Shown here one piece after another: positions 1-59,675 of a stretch of DNA of 64,000 bases (position 1 is its first letter; each line of letters opens with the position of its first letter). The DNA comes from Epiperipatus broadwayi. Lineage: Eukaryota; Onychophora; Udeonychophora; Euonychophora; Peripatidae. The translations under genes and the position numbers were made by a program. The notes under the pieces were generated by a model. That model saw only the letters and a program-made list of their open reading frames with translations. It searched no databases and had not been told where the DNA came from. The DNA lies in assembly GCA_028023455.1 (NCBI GenBank), contig JAQFVV010012397.1, forward strand, positions 2,411,501-2,475,500, written 5' to 3'.

Positions 1-47336
<47,336 letters not shown>

Positions 47337-48266
47337 CTGAACGACTTTTCCACGAGTTTCAGTCTACCATATTGAATTTAAACAAATTTAGTGTTTAATT
47401 TTGTAGTTATTTATGAGTGAATAATTCTTAAACATTTTTTGTGCTTTTGTTTAATAATAATTTTCGGTCAATATAAAAAATGTAAAACTATGCTAGTAAT
47501 TAAATTTTATTTTATTTATATTATAAATAGCTATTGACTGAAATGAATAAACTGTGCAGTATATGTTTTGATTTGATGTCATTCGAAGATGATCGGGAAG
47601 TTTTCAAATTTATTTTACAGAAATATGGCGGACCCAATTGCTTGCAATTAAATTATAAGTAATTTTTTGATTAATCATGAAATTAGCGTAAAAAGTGCGT
47701 ATGTATAAAACATCCATTTGTGAATTAATAAATTTGAACCAGTAATTTATTTCTAAAGTATTACAATGCTGCAAAAATTGAATAATGAATATTCAAATTT
47801 TTCTATAATATTTAACGTATACATATATACGCAAAAACTATAATGACTTTCCTTTATTTATTTCCCATTATCTAATTTTTATTTCGTATATTTCATTTTG
47901 AGAGCTGTATTTCTATGAAAATCGTTATAAAAACAAAACTACTCTGAATGACAAATTATAACACTGTACGTGTTACACAATTTTCTCATTTATTGGCTTA
48001 TAATTAAAGTACAGAATTTATTTAAGGTAAGTTTAAATTACATTTTTATGACGTCATCGTCATTTTTGCCATAAATACAAGTTGCTAGTCGCGAAACTTC
48101 ATTTTCATTTTCAAACGCATAAATACACGATGACGTAGAAAGTTTTTTTTTTTTTTGGACGAACTTGATAATTGCTTTGTATTATATAGCTACGATTTTG
48201 TCACTTGCAACTTTATTTTTAATACTACTATCTCCGAAAATATATTTATTGAAAATTGTGTGAAAA
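47337..48266. promoter_or_regulatory. ELP3/BLCAP divergent intergenic promoter region
   Basis: The 930 bp between the two start codons is mostly unique sequence with no transposon remnant recognised. It must hold both 5'UTRs and promoters. Visible elements are a CRE palindrome at 48049-48056, a CRE-like TGACGTAG at 48131-48138, an ATGGCGG motif near 47625 resembling a YY1-type site, and a candidate 5'UTR donor at 48027. No convincing TATA box stands out in this AT-rich background. Confidence 0.6.
48049..48056. promoter_or_regulatory. CRE palindrome TGACGTCA (ATF/CREB site)
   Basis: A perfect 8-bp CRE lies about 210 bp upstream of the BLCAP ATG. A second related site, TGACGTAG, is 82 bp further on. 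CG-containing palindromes are rare in this AT-rich window, so the match is notable. Function is inferred from the motif only. Confidence 0.55.
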
Positions 48267-48515
48267 ATGTACTGCCTTCAATGGTTAATACCTGTTTTAC
48301 TAATTCCTAAACCTGTAAACCCAGCTTTACTATATAATCATGTCATGTTTATGGTTTTATATTTAGCGGGATTTTTTTTAGAACATAAACCTTGCACAAT
48401 TTGTACAATTGTTTTTTTGGTAGCTGTTTTCATGATATGTTATAGTGGATATGGAAATTGCCTTTTTTGGATAAGCCAATGTGAAACAAATAATTGGGAA
48501 AATCGAGCAACGTAG
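48267..48515 (+). CDS. BLCAP: BLCAP/BC10, bladder cancer-associated protein homologue
   Basis: An 82-codon single-exon ORF beginning [20 protein letters not shown] and containing the family signature [20 protein letters not shown] and [10 protein letters not shown]. The vertebrate protein is 87 residues, so the length is normal; only the extreme C-terminus differs. Two hydrophobic stretches at about residues 20-38 and 43-61 fit a small two-pass membrane protein. Its biochemical role is not established; in vertebrates it is linked to growth control. An intronless coding region is usual for this gene. The gene starts 931 bp from the ELP3 start on the opposite strand, suggesting a shared promoter region. 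A possible 5'UTR intron runs from a strong donor at 48027 (GGTAAGTTT) to an acceptor near 48188 (ATATAG); this is inferred only. Confidence 0.95.
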   Translation: MYCLQWLIPVLLIPKPVNPALLYNHVMFMVLYLAGFFLEHKPCTICTIVFLVAVFMICYSGYGNCLFWISQCETNNWENRAT

Positions 48516-51025
48516 TTTCGTGACATTATCTGAAGAATTAGTCTATTTTCTGTGTGATGGGAGATTTAAAAAATTATAGATTAATATTAAAATCCTTCGT
48601 CATTTAGCAGTCTCAAATATGCCTGAAATATTCACCATTTTGCAGGGTGAAGGATAATGGCTTTAACATGGAATGATGAACCTCGAATCGTTCTTTAGGA
48701 TTGAATGTATTCACAGTATTACTATCCGTGACAAAATGTTTTTTTATTGCTTCTTCGAGAATGTTCCTTAATCTGGAGATGTAATTCGTAAAAATCTACT
48801 TTCTAACAGGTCACATCACATGCATATCGTATGCATTGTATGTTTGTTACGTAAATTATGTATATATTTTTGTGTTTAAATATTATGACAAAATTAAATA
48901 GCATTCTTTTTTTTTGTATATATTTTTTAAAAAATCATCTTATTTTTAAAACAAAATATTAAAATTTTCATTGCCTCATAAAACTTCAAATCTGGAAAAA
49001 AAAAATTGTTTATTTCGATTGTATAATGTGTGTGTATATATAAATAATTTTAGTATTTTATGCTAACTCTTAAGTATTAGTACGTATTAATTTATATTAA
49101 GGACTTCCCAGAAAAATCCATGATAAAAGGGCGTGGCGGACATTGCTTTTTTCGTAATGCCATACTATAATTGGACTTTTTATTTCTTGATTGTTAAATT
49201 AAACGAACTCTTTTCATATGTATATATGCACACATGTATATAAGTTTTCTGAAAAACGCATTTAATTGTGACAATAATATGAATTAAAATACTGAATGAT
49301 TTTAAATGTCATACTGGTTTTTTTTTTAAATTTAATTCCATATGAATGAGAGTAATTTTATATCACAAAATGTATTAATTGTAATGTAAAAAAAAATGTA
49401 TGTATATATAATAATTTAAGTGATTTGTTTGTTATTTTTTAAAGATAAGTTGATGTATGCTGATGGGACATTATGTAAAATAATATAAAAATAAAAATTC
49501 ATTGTTTTTGTAAATAAAAGTAGTATAATGATTTAACAAAAAGAAGAAAAGGGATTTTTTTGTAACATCAATGAAATCTCATCCTAAATTGAATGAAGTC
49601 AGCTGGGTGTTAAATTATATTTTTACTTTAATTTTTGTTAAGCTTATCATTAAACAATTCTGAAAATAGTTTTTATTATCTGATGAGAAATTAGTCCACC
49701 ATACTGATTATATTTATAATAAATAAATTAGTATATAAACACTATAATATTGGTTGTTTATCTTCATCATATCTAGCTTAATTGATTTCTCCTTATAGCA
49801 AGATTTAAAAAAAAATTCCAAATAATAGTAACCTACAAAATGTAAGATGTTAAAAATAGAATTACTAATTTCAATAGCACATAAATAACTTGCTATTGCC
49901 TTGAATATATAATGCTTAAGACTAAGAATTATTTCTGCAGGCAGTCTTGTAATGAGACATTTTAATAAATTTGCAGATAATATTTTCATTTAAATGAAAA
50001 TTGAATGAACATTGATGATTGAAAAGTAAAATTGTTTGCAAGTTTATTAAAATGTCTTACGAATCTGCTTGCAAAAATAATACTTAAAAACATACATGGA
50101 ATAAGAATGTTGTGTTATTAGAAATAGAATTGTAGCCTAGGAAAAAATTTTATGTCCCAGGTCTCGTAGAGAAATTTGAGATACATAAGCAAGCTTGATA
50201 ATTTTTTTTTGCTCCAGTATTGTCTTAGAAGTGTACTACCTTCCTTTTTTTTTTTTTTGATGTTTCTAATTTTCAAAATAATTTTGCCAAACCAAAATGC
50301 TATTGGAAGGACCTTGTAGTGTAGTAATTAATGCACCCCCTTACAATATCCACAACAAGAAGTCATATCATAGCCAAACTAGTTAATCATTCAAATATTG
50401 ATTAATAAATGCATATCAACCATTCTTAGTTTATCCTAAATGGCTTTCACTAACTTATACAAAAATAAATTTATGCTTTTGTTTCAATAAATCATTTTAT
50501 TTTGTGCTATTAATGCAATTTACTAGAGTAAGCAAAAAAAAAAAACTTGCTTCCCCCACTCTATATTTTATATTGACAAAGTATGCATACAAAATCTTTT
50601 TGTTGTGTTGTTTAATGGACTAGTTGATTATTAATTATTAGACAGATTGGAGATCTGAAATACTTATTTAAAATGTTTGAAACAACCTGATAAAACTATT
50701 CAAGAAGAAATACAAATCATATAAAGGTTTTCAGTTATTTTTTATTCTGGTAAATTGATAACTATTCAAACTATTTATTTAATTGCTTCATCATTGTATA
50801 TTATGTACTGATTCATTGGATATTACATATGTATATTGTAATGGATAGAGCTGCACTTGGGCAGCCAAAAATGTAATTAATTCACTCAGGTAATGATTAG
50901 AACTACTTTTCATGCATCATAAATGAATTTATAATAATCTTGTATATCATAATAGAATTGCAAAAAAAAAATCAAGTCAGATGTCACTTGACCTAATTTA
51001 ATAAGCTTGTATTTACAAATGTTAT
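48516..51025. other. BLCAP 3' flank/3'UTR and intergenic sequence
   Basis: The 3'UTR end cannot be fixed; AATAAA motifs occur, one at 49513-49518. No other gene or transposon was recognised. The 91-codon minus ORF at 49714-49989 has no motif. Confidence 0.5.
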
Positions 51026-51063
51026 ATATAGAGCTCATAAAATAAGCTCTTAACAAGCTTTGA

Positions 51064-51126
51064 GAATATCCCCAACTCCAGACCGGTTTCTGCTACTGGT
51101 GTCGTCAGTGAGGTGCTAGGATATTC
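51064..51126 (-). ncRNA. hammerhead ribozyme, family 2
   Basis: Minus strand: outer stem GAATATCC pairing with GGATATTC, stem I ACCTCA with TGGAGT (one mismatch), core CTGACGA (51108-51102), GAAAC (51090-51086), stem III AC-CG-GU, and cleavage residue C at 51081. Core residues are intact. Stem II (between CTGACGA and GAAA) pairs poorly, so activity is uncertain. Confidence 0.75.
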
Positions 51127-51204
51127 AAGCATTAGATTTTCTATTTAATAGTTATACATTAAATAAAGTGCTGGGATTGTCCTGGTATTTTTAACTTAGT
51201 GCTT

Positions 51205-51267
51205 GAATATCCTAGCACCTCACTGACAATGTCAGTATCAGAAACCGGTCTGGGGTTGGGGATATTC
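51205..51267 (+). ncRNA. hammerhead ribozyme, family 2, core mutated
   Basis: Plus-strand partner of the 51064 copy. Stem I ACCTCA / TGGGGT pairs fully, outer stem GAATATCC / GGATATTC is perfect, and GAAACCGGTC is intact. The core reads CTGACAA (51223-51229): the essential G8 is A, so it is predicted inactive. Confidence 0.75.
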
Positions 51268-51309
51268 TGCAAAGCTTATTAACTTATTTTGCGAGCTCTA
51301 TATATATCA

Positions 51310-54300
51310 TAATAGTCTCATAAATTTATAAGGCGCTAATGAATCTATGCATTGAAAAGTATTTTCATTTGATAAATAAAAAATTCAATAAATAAATTAT
51401 TTATTATCTAATGAATGTGTAGTCTGGAATATGTGAATCAATAATTTCGAAATAATTTATAGAATATGTAAATCAAATGATGTGTAGATTAATTAAAATA
51501 TATATTTATTAAGATAATAAAAATTAATTCAACAATTATAATTTAAAATAACCCATTGTATTATTATAATCTGTTCATGCTAGATTGCAATTGTTAACAT
51601 GCGATCTACATCTTAAAGATTACTAAACATACATGTTCGGAAGAGAGATATTAACCTTCTTCTGAACATGTATGTTTGATTATCTTTCACACAGTATCAA
51701 AAATTTTCTTTTTTAAATATCTCGTATCTTAGATCAAATAATACTTTAATCATAATACTTGTTTTTATATGTTTAGAAGAAATTTTAAATGTTAACTATA
51801 ATTTTACTTTGTTTTCTAAATATTAACTCCAATAATCAGTTTTTTAAGTGTTACTTAATCTATTAATTAGTAACCACTAATAATTTAAATTTTGAAAGGA
51901 ACATTTTATAGATGTCTATCAGCATATTATTATTATTTTGAATATTAAAGATAATGTAAAAGTTAGTTTAGCAAAGAACTTTAGAAATTATTTGTTTATA
52001 ACAGCATTTGTTATCTTGTCAACATTTTAACATTTGGATTGCAGTTCCATTCTTTCGAGATATTTTTTTTTTAAAAACATTCCCACAATGATAAATGATG
52101 ACAGAGGATTTCATGGGCATTATTAATAGATGATGTCCAAAATTCTTTTTATTAAACACTATGGTTCATATCAAATCCAAAGTCAAATGGTTCAGCATAG
52201 CATTTGTTATCCATTTATTCTTGCAGACATTAACTGAGGGAAGCTCATGCCCTTTCCTTAGTAGTCCTTTCTCAAAGTTTATCATAGCTTAATCAAAATC
52301 TATAGAATATTGAAGAAAAGTAGATAAAATAAAATCTTTCCAAAGAAAAAATAAGTATATATGTTCTTTAATGCTGAGTTTTTTTCATTACCAGGCAACA
52401 AAACAATGCATTCTTTAAACTAGCTCATGAAACAAGAGTTTTTCTTTCTTTTAATCTTAACAGTTTATTTTTATTATTTGATATGACAATAAAAATATTT
52501 TATTTTCACTTAAATAAATCATTCATTCATCCTAAATTTGAATTTATTTATTGAACATAAGTGATTTCTAATTGTTTTCTTTATTTATCCATAGACTATA
52601 AATAGATAATAAATGAAGGATTTATTTCATGATTTTTAAATTGAAAATGAAATTATTTTTCTTACATGATTGAATCTGATGCTATGGATTACATATTTAA
52701 AAAGCATTTGAGTTAGTGTATTTCAAACATTTTTGTGTTCTGCACTATATATTGGAAGTTGTTACAATTGATATCTGATTGATGCTCAAATTCTTCCAGA
52801 AGACTTTGTTATTTTTCAGTCCAATAGTAATTTTTAGAATCAAACAAGATATTCAAACTGTTTATTTAGTGGGATTTCACCATTATATATACATATGAAA
52901 TATCACAAAATTGTATTGTTTTTGATTTAGAAGTATCTATAGTAGAAAAAGTTTTCAATTTAGAAGCAGAACTGCAAAATTGTGTTTTTAAATCATTGCA
53001 GCCAAATATTTGTTAGAAAACATGGATGCTAGTGAAAATTTTACATGTACGCTGTAGCCTAATGCTTGTCAGAAATTATGAATGTTACCAAAGATTTGCC
53101 GTTATGGTCATTTAATTCTTCGGTGCTATTTAATTTAAATCCAGAAATGTGCTATTGTGGTACCTTACTCTATCTGCCATGCCACATATCAAGTCTTTAA
53201 AAAATCATATTTTTCTATCAATAAGTATCAAAAATTTTACATTAACATGAATTCTCAAAAGATTTTATAATACTTCACACTCTGAAAATCTAGATGAATG
53301 TACACATAAATATTCCAAAAATCTATAGCAAGAAATAAAAATTAAATACATGTCATATACAATATTTTATTTAATAGTATGTTGAAAATGAGCATTTGTG
53401 TATTTATATGCACCATAAGTTTGAAAATTGGTCCAAAGCTGAAACAATGTCTATACAGAGCCAAATATACACTAATAAGATATTTATTTAGGACTACATC
53501 AGATGATGACTTCAGACAGGTCAACTCCTAGTCTTGAGCTCACTGATATGATCCTACTTATCTGGACATCATTGTGATCAACAGCACATACGTTACCTGA
53601 CTGCCAGTAGTGTCCTTTATTTTCTAATTAATTCTATGTTGGATTTTATGAATAGTGATTAATAAAAAATCACATCAAGTGCATACTATTTTACTTATTT
53701 ACTCGTTATGTAGTCTCATTAATTTAATAATTCAATTATTTTGTCAGACATCTATAATTCACTGTAATAATAATTAACTTCTAAAATTTTAGCTAAAAAA
53801 AAAAAATCTGAAGAAAATTATAAAATAGGTGAAACAAAAACCAATAAGTATTGTTTAAATATAAATAATCCAAGCTCTTTGACTTAGGCAGAATCAAGCA
53901 AACATATTCTGGAATCTCCACAATGAAAATGAAAAAAAAAAAAAACTACTTTATAAAACATGATGGTATATTATCAACAAGATGGAGATTGAATTACATC
54001 TATCATCTGGTAAACACTGGTTTAATTTAAGCTTACTAAAGAAAAATATTCATTATAATGATAATTATCTTCACTCAGAAAATGATCTATATCTAATATG
54101 TGTAATTTGTTATTAATGATATGAAATTGTCAAAACTGTTAGAATATTTTGAATTAGAAAAAAAAAAAAGAATATTTTAAATATAAAAAGTAAGAGTTCA
54201 TTAATAGATGTCATAAAATTCTGTATATTTATTTATCATATACAAAGAAAAGTAAAAGTATATCATACTATATTATCAAATTTATTTAGAGTAATGTATT

Positions 54301-55715
54301 TTTATATTGACAAGAAAAAATTATCTAGTGTGCTGTAACATTTCTATTTTTTTTTTTATAGTTATTTTCAATTTTAGTAAATTAAAATACATATACAATT
54401 CACAGTATTCGCAAAAATAATTCATTTATTTATATGATATAATAAAATATTGATGAACTTTATTTGATGTCATTCAATTTACTTATATTTCATTGAACAA
54501 TTCTTAATAAAACTAGCTTTTAGGTGTGTAGATGCAAATCCCAATTCTCACTGTTGAAGACCAATTACCAGAAATTATTCTGATAATTATTTGGGACTAC
54601 CATTCAGTGATCATTGATTACTCACATGTAAATTGCTACTCCTAATCAAATGTTCTGTCTAAGCTACACAATTGTGCAGCAATTTTGAAAGCCTGCACGC
54701 TGCTTAGTGGCTTTTGAATACTCCAGACATTCCAATACTTGAAGTATTCATCCATGTGTTTTTATGTCAAACAAATTGAATCCATATGAATAATTTTGAT
54801 AAAAAGATTAATAGAATTAATCTGTACATGCGGTGGGGGCAGGGATATTGCTAAATGGGTCTCAGTTTAATAATATTGTATCCTACCTGAACCCACTAAA
54901 AATAGATTCCTTTACATTTCGATTTACATATAACAGTGCTGATGCATTATCTTTCCTCTGCTAGGTCATTGAAGCAACTAGGACTGTAGCTTGACTGTAA
55001 TGAGACTTTTTTTGTATTATTATATTTTAAAAAAAAAATTATTACATATATTTTATTTTAAGCCCTATAAATGTCATAATGTTCAGCAATTCATTCTAAT
55101 TCTTCATCAAGTCAATCTAAAAGTAAGAAAAACAAATTTAAATATGAATGGTTCTCCCGATCAGTTTAAAATGAAATACTCATCATCCAAAATTATAACT
55201 ACTGTATTAAACTTGGGGATGTTTGTCATCACACAAATATACAAACGTCATTTGTAAAATTTTCTATCAGTCAAATTCAAAAAGTGAATTTATTATCAGT
55301 ATACAATAGGATGAATATAAAATAGATTCAAAGAAATATTTAAGTCAAAAAGTTCATACTAATTATTATTGACATTCAAAATAAAAATGGGAGAATTTTA
55401 ACTAAAACCCCAGATCGTAATCTGAAATTTAAAAATGCTGAATGCAAGAAAATGGACAAAAACATGATTAAAATTCTGAGATGATAATATCCTAGCAATT
55501 ACCATCAATTTGTCAATGCTTTCTGTACAATTTATGTATGATAATGTAACCAAATATTAATATTTCTGAATCATGGCACAGCAAGAATTATTCCTTCTAA
55601 TTTATAGAATATATAAATTTAATCATACTTAAGGAAGTTATTAATAAAGTTTGAATATGTTCATTTGAGATATTTTGATAGAAAAAAAAAACTATATATA
55701 AATTGCAGATCAAAA
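51310..55715. other. intergenic segment, nothing recognised
   Basis: AT-rich sequence. The patch at 54540-54980 is less AT-biased and may be an old insertion, but it has no recognisable motif. The 88-codon ORF at 54991-55257 has none either. Confidence 0.55.
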
Positions 55716-55724
55716 TCTGAATCC

Positions 55725-56880
55725 AGTTGTCAGACAAAAGTTGTTGGCATTATTAAGCTTATCATGTGAGTCACTTTACTGTCAAAGGAATAGTTTTAGA
55801 GCATAATCTTGATTTACAAAAAATACTTATGCTGTAATGTTAGGAAAAATAAATGGTATAGCTGCTCCTCTAGAAGACTTTCATATTTAATTCAACAGCA
55901 TTGTGTGGCTTACTGGGAAGATCTTGGGAATAGATGGTGCACAGAAACATTCAATTTATTAAGGATATTGAAATCTTTTTAAGGACAATATATAGTGTTT
56001 TGAAAAGATCATCTACAAGAATTGGCCAACATTTCAGAAATTGATGTTATATCATTCAATCCTCTCAATGAAGTAAGATGGGTATCTAGTTGTTTTGTAC
56101 TAAATGCTCTGGTAAAAAATTATGACATTTTAATAAGTTACTGCACAGAACAACTTGAAGATTTCAATGATCCAATAAATAAATATTGTTTACAAAACTT
56201 AAAAACCCTCAGTATCAAATAGCATATGTGATTCTTCAAAATGTATTTGCGGAACTATTAACATTAAACAAAACTTTGCAAAGGGCTAATTTATCTTCAA
56301 TGAAGGCACACCAATTTACAAAGGCAAAAATTAATAAACTAAGAGCATATTTAGATAACTTGCTGGAGTGTGAATGTTGAAACAATTTTGAGTCCAATGA
56401 TTATATAGATATTTGGCCAATATTTAAAGTTATTCAAATACTTTGTAATCATTTGATACTAGATTTCCAGAGGAAATATAAATGACTGGAATGCATTGGA
56501 TTCTTAAGTAATGAAAAATAATTTAAACATTAGAGTTTGGAAAAGATAGCTAAAACATTTATTTGTAAAATATAAATTTATAATTAATAATGATAAAAAC
56601 TATATAAGCTTCAGTACAATTTTAGAACAATATGATAATTTGAAATTTTAAGTAAATATAAAATTGTAGTAATCCAATCAACTTTCAATACTTTGTGATA
56701 TTTTGTCAATTTTTCAATCTTCCAGCGCCAATTGTGATAGTGGTTTTAGTTTATTGAATGAAATAAAGTCAAAATCCCATAATAGACTAGATAAGGAACA
56801 TTCGGATAATTTAATAAAAATTAAGCATTATACTATCAGAAAAGCAGATAAACCTATATGTTTATAAAATTTGGACAAAT
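55725..56880 (+). mobile_element. hAT-family transposase relic
   Basis: ORF 56022-56222 reads MANISEIDVISFNPLNEVRW, then NALVKNYDILISYCTEQLED. The next frame reads KNPQYQIAYVILQNVFAELL and LNKTLQRANLSSMKAHQFTK (56190-56380). A C-terminal hAT dimerisation block lies near 56725-56850 (CDSGFSLLNEIKSKSHNRLD). Upstream reading from about 55890 (QQHCVAYWEDLGNRW) adds the preceding segment. This matches the KIAA1586/ZNF862-like hAT proteins in pattern. Stops and frameshifts are frequent, and terminal inverted repeats were not found. Confidence 0.82.
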
Positions 56881-58472
56881 CGTAAAGAATGACATGAAAA
56901 AAACGATTAATTGTTCTCGAGTTTTATTATGTTAATATTTTATTATATATAAATTATTTTATATGTAAATATACAAATATATTCTATATTTTGATGTCTA
57001 TATTTTTTTCGGTTTAGTATGCTCAGTTCTTGTACTTTTAGTTCAGAGATGGTCTATTCTTAGAGGGAACATTGCTTAAAGTCTTTACAAAAGAAAAATA
57101 CTTCAAAAAATTTTAAAATATTATCCGATAAAAAGTTAAATACTTTCTATTTATTTATTTTCTTTATAACTATAGTATTTATTATATATGCTAAAAGCAT
57201 AAGAAACTTATAATTGAAAATAATTTCACAATTTAGTATTAAAAACAATAACTAATTGAAAGTTACTATTAAATAATGCTAATGTAATAAATTTATTAAG
57301 AGAATAAGGAGTTAGTGTCAATTGAAATGAAGTGTATTTATTATATCAAATATGAAGACTGGGGAATGTCTACGAGATAGTAAAACAGTAAGTGATTATA
57401 TTAGATGCACTATAATGAAATTTTTTATAATAAAGTATTTTGAATAACTGCAATATATTAGTAAAAGAACAAAAAAAAAAGATTTAAAAAATCCTTCATC
57501 TTAAGATAAGTAGAGAATCTACAATTTCTCATTATTTAAAATAAAGTTTAAAGCAGATAATTTGGATATGATTCGGCAGATTTTTTTACTTTACAAAACA
57601 ATTTCAGTGATTGAAAGATCTTCAATATTATATATTGAAACAAGCATGCTGTTTCACATGTATTCTAAAAACTATTTTACCCTCCCACCTTAAAAAACAG
57701 CAGATGTATAAAAAAGTCGATCTTATATTTTTTCTAGAAAAATATAGCAAAAAGTTTAGTTTATGACGTTATAAGAAAATCATTATTTTCTATAATCGAG
57801 AAAAGAAAATAATAAAGATAAATCATTATTGATTTTATAGTTTTAAATTACAATATAATTTAAATGTATCACTCGTATTTATTTAAAGCTGGCATTTAGT
57901 AAAAAGATTACATTTTTAATTTTTGGAACGATGTTTTCGAATAAAGTGTGATAACAGCTTGAGGCAGTCTTATTAAATTGGAAAACATAGCTTAAACCTT
58001 ATGCTTTCTTATCTTTGCCGCGAAAAGGATTGTCCAATTGTTAAGAAGATAGCAAACCAGGTACATTGGGATAGGCTGCTTAATCAATTCAAGAATCAGA
58101 ATTTATATAGTCTAGTTGCAAGTCAGAGCAGATTTTTAAAAAGTTTTTTCAAAGAGATTTTTAGGAGATCAAATAGTTTTTTTTTTTTTTCAAAGAGGTA
58201 TTTTTCAAGTAGATGTTAAAGAAGAATTTTGAAAAAAGGTTTCAATTTTAAAAAGATATATTAATGATGGAAAAAGAAAACATTAAGGAAAACATGATGG
58301 TAGGCTAACGGTAACAGCTTTTCCTCTCCATCTCATGCCATGTTTCTCCAAGATTTGCCTGGATGATCATCATGAAAGGGAATAACGCCATTCAGCTTAA
58401 ATAAAATGATCCCTTTTTGAAGGGACAAACTGGATAAAATGAAGGTGATTTTATAAAAAATATTCGATACTA

Positions 58473-58740
58473 TGTGCGTTTATAAAAGACAAGACAAAAC
58501 ATCTTTCTTAAGCTAAAATTATATGTGTTTTTAAAAGACAAACAAAACATCTTTATTATAAATAAAATAAAAATTATGAATAAATGTAGCTGCCTGAAAA
58601 TACGTTCGTTATTGGAAAATTATAAATGAAATTAAAATTATGAATAAAGGTAGCTGCATGAAAATACGTTTGTTACTGGAAAATTATAAATGAAACTAAA
58701 ATTATGAAAATTGTTTATTATTGATAAAGTATAAATGAAA
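58473..58740. repeat. short tandem duplications (about 60-70 bp units)
   Basis: Two units share TTTATAAAAGACAAG/TTTTTAAAAGACAAA and AAAACATCTTT (58480-58560). They are followed by two to three units with AAAATTATGAATAAANGTAG and TGGAAAATTATAAATGAA (58565-58740). Confidence 0.8.
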
Positions 58741-59356
58741 ATATTGATCAACTTATATCTGGAAAGATACATCTGTGCCAGACCAAACAGCAATATTTAT
58801 GCTACATATTAGAGTAACCAAATAAAATTACAAATGCTCACCTGCCTATTAATTATATAAGAATATTATGCATAACTATAATTAATTAAATTATAATAAC
58901 ATATTTATAATTTAGATAAAATTAGAAAATATCAAAATGAAAATATACATACAAAACGAATGTATTTAGTAAATTTATACTATATTATGAACAAATTCAA
59001 ACATTTAAATATGAATTAGTACGTCAATAAAAGTTAATAGATTTTATTTACTATTTGAAAACTCTGAAAAAAGTAATATAAACACAGAATTAAAACAAGT
59101 TATATATACGAACTGAGAAATAAGAATACCAAACCAATGAGCCTAGGATGTGAATATAGCATGGATTCAAACCTGGATTTGGATAACCATGAATAAAAAT
59201 ATATGTATTATGCTTTAACTAATTTAAAGTTAACTGGAACTCTTGAATTAGACATAAAATGTAAATGGCTAAAGAATTTGCATTCTTTAATTCATATTGC
59301 CCTATTATTGGATACATACCAAGATGCACAATGGACTGTAAATAAACTATTTGTGA

Positions 59357-59675
59357 ATTAAGAGGAACTCTGAATTAAATACAATGCTATTAGTTATCTT
59401 CATTATTATATCTGTAAAGGATATCTTCATATAAGAATAATTAAACCACATTACATGTGACTACTATCTAAAATACTACAAATCAAAATTAAGTGGAACT
59501 CTGAATTGTAATACAATGCTATTAGTTATCTTCATTACTATGTCTGTAAAGGATATATTCTTACATGAATAATTTAAACCACATTACATGTGACTACTAC
59601 CTAAAATAATACAAATCACAATTAAGTGGAACTCTGAATTAAGTGCTATTAGTTGTCTTCATTATTCTCTCTGTT
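59357..59675. repeat. tandem repeat, about 132-bp unit, 2.4 copies
   Basis: Units start at about 59357, 59488 and 59621 with ATTAAGNGGAACTCTGAATT. They contain GCTATTAGTTATCTTCATTA and CCACATTACATGTGACTACT. The third unit is truncated. Confidence 0.88.

Larger units (their letters stand above)
51030..51306. mobile_element. palindromic pair of family-2 hammerhead repeats
   Basis: Two inverted arms of about 115 bp (51030-51146 and 51195-51306) are joined by about 50 bp. Each arm holds GAATATCCTAGCACCTCACT, the ribozyme, CCGGTCTGG and an AAGCTTNTTAA block, ending in GAGCTC. Confidence 0.88.

Noticed and set aside
54991-55257. 88-codon plus-strand ORF
   Set aside because: No recognisable motif; composition matches surrounding AT-rich intergenic DNA.
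59357-59675. Tandem repeat considered as a CRISPR-like array
   Set aside because: Units are 131-133 bp and nearly identical throughout, with no repeat-spacer alternation, in a eukaryotic genome.
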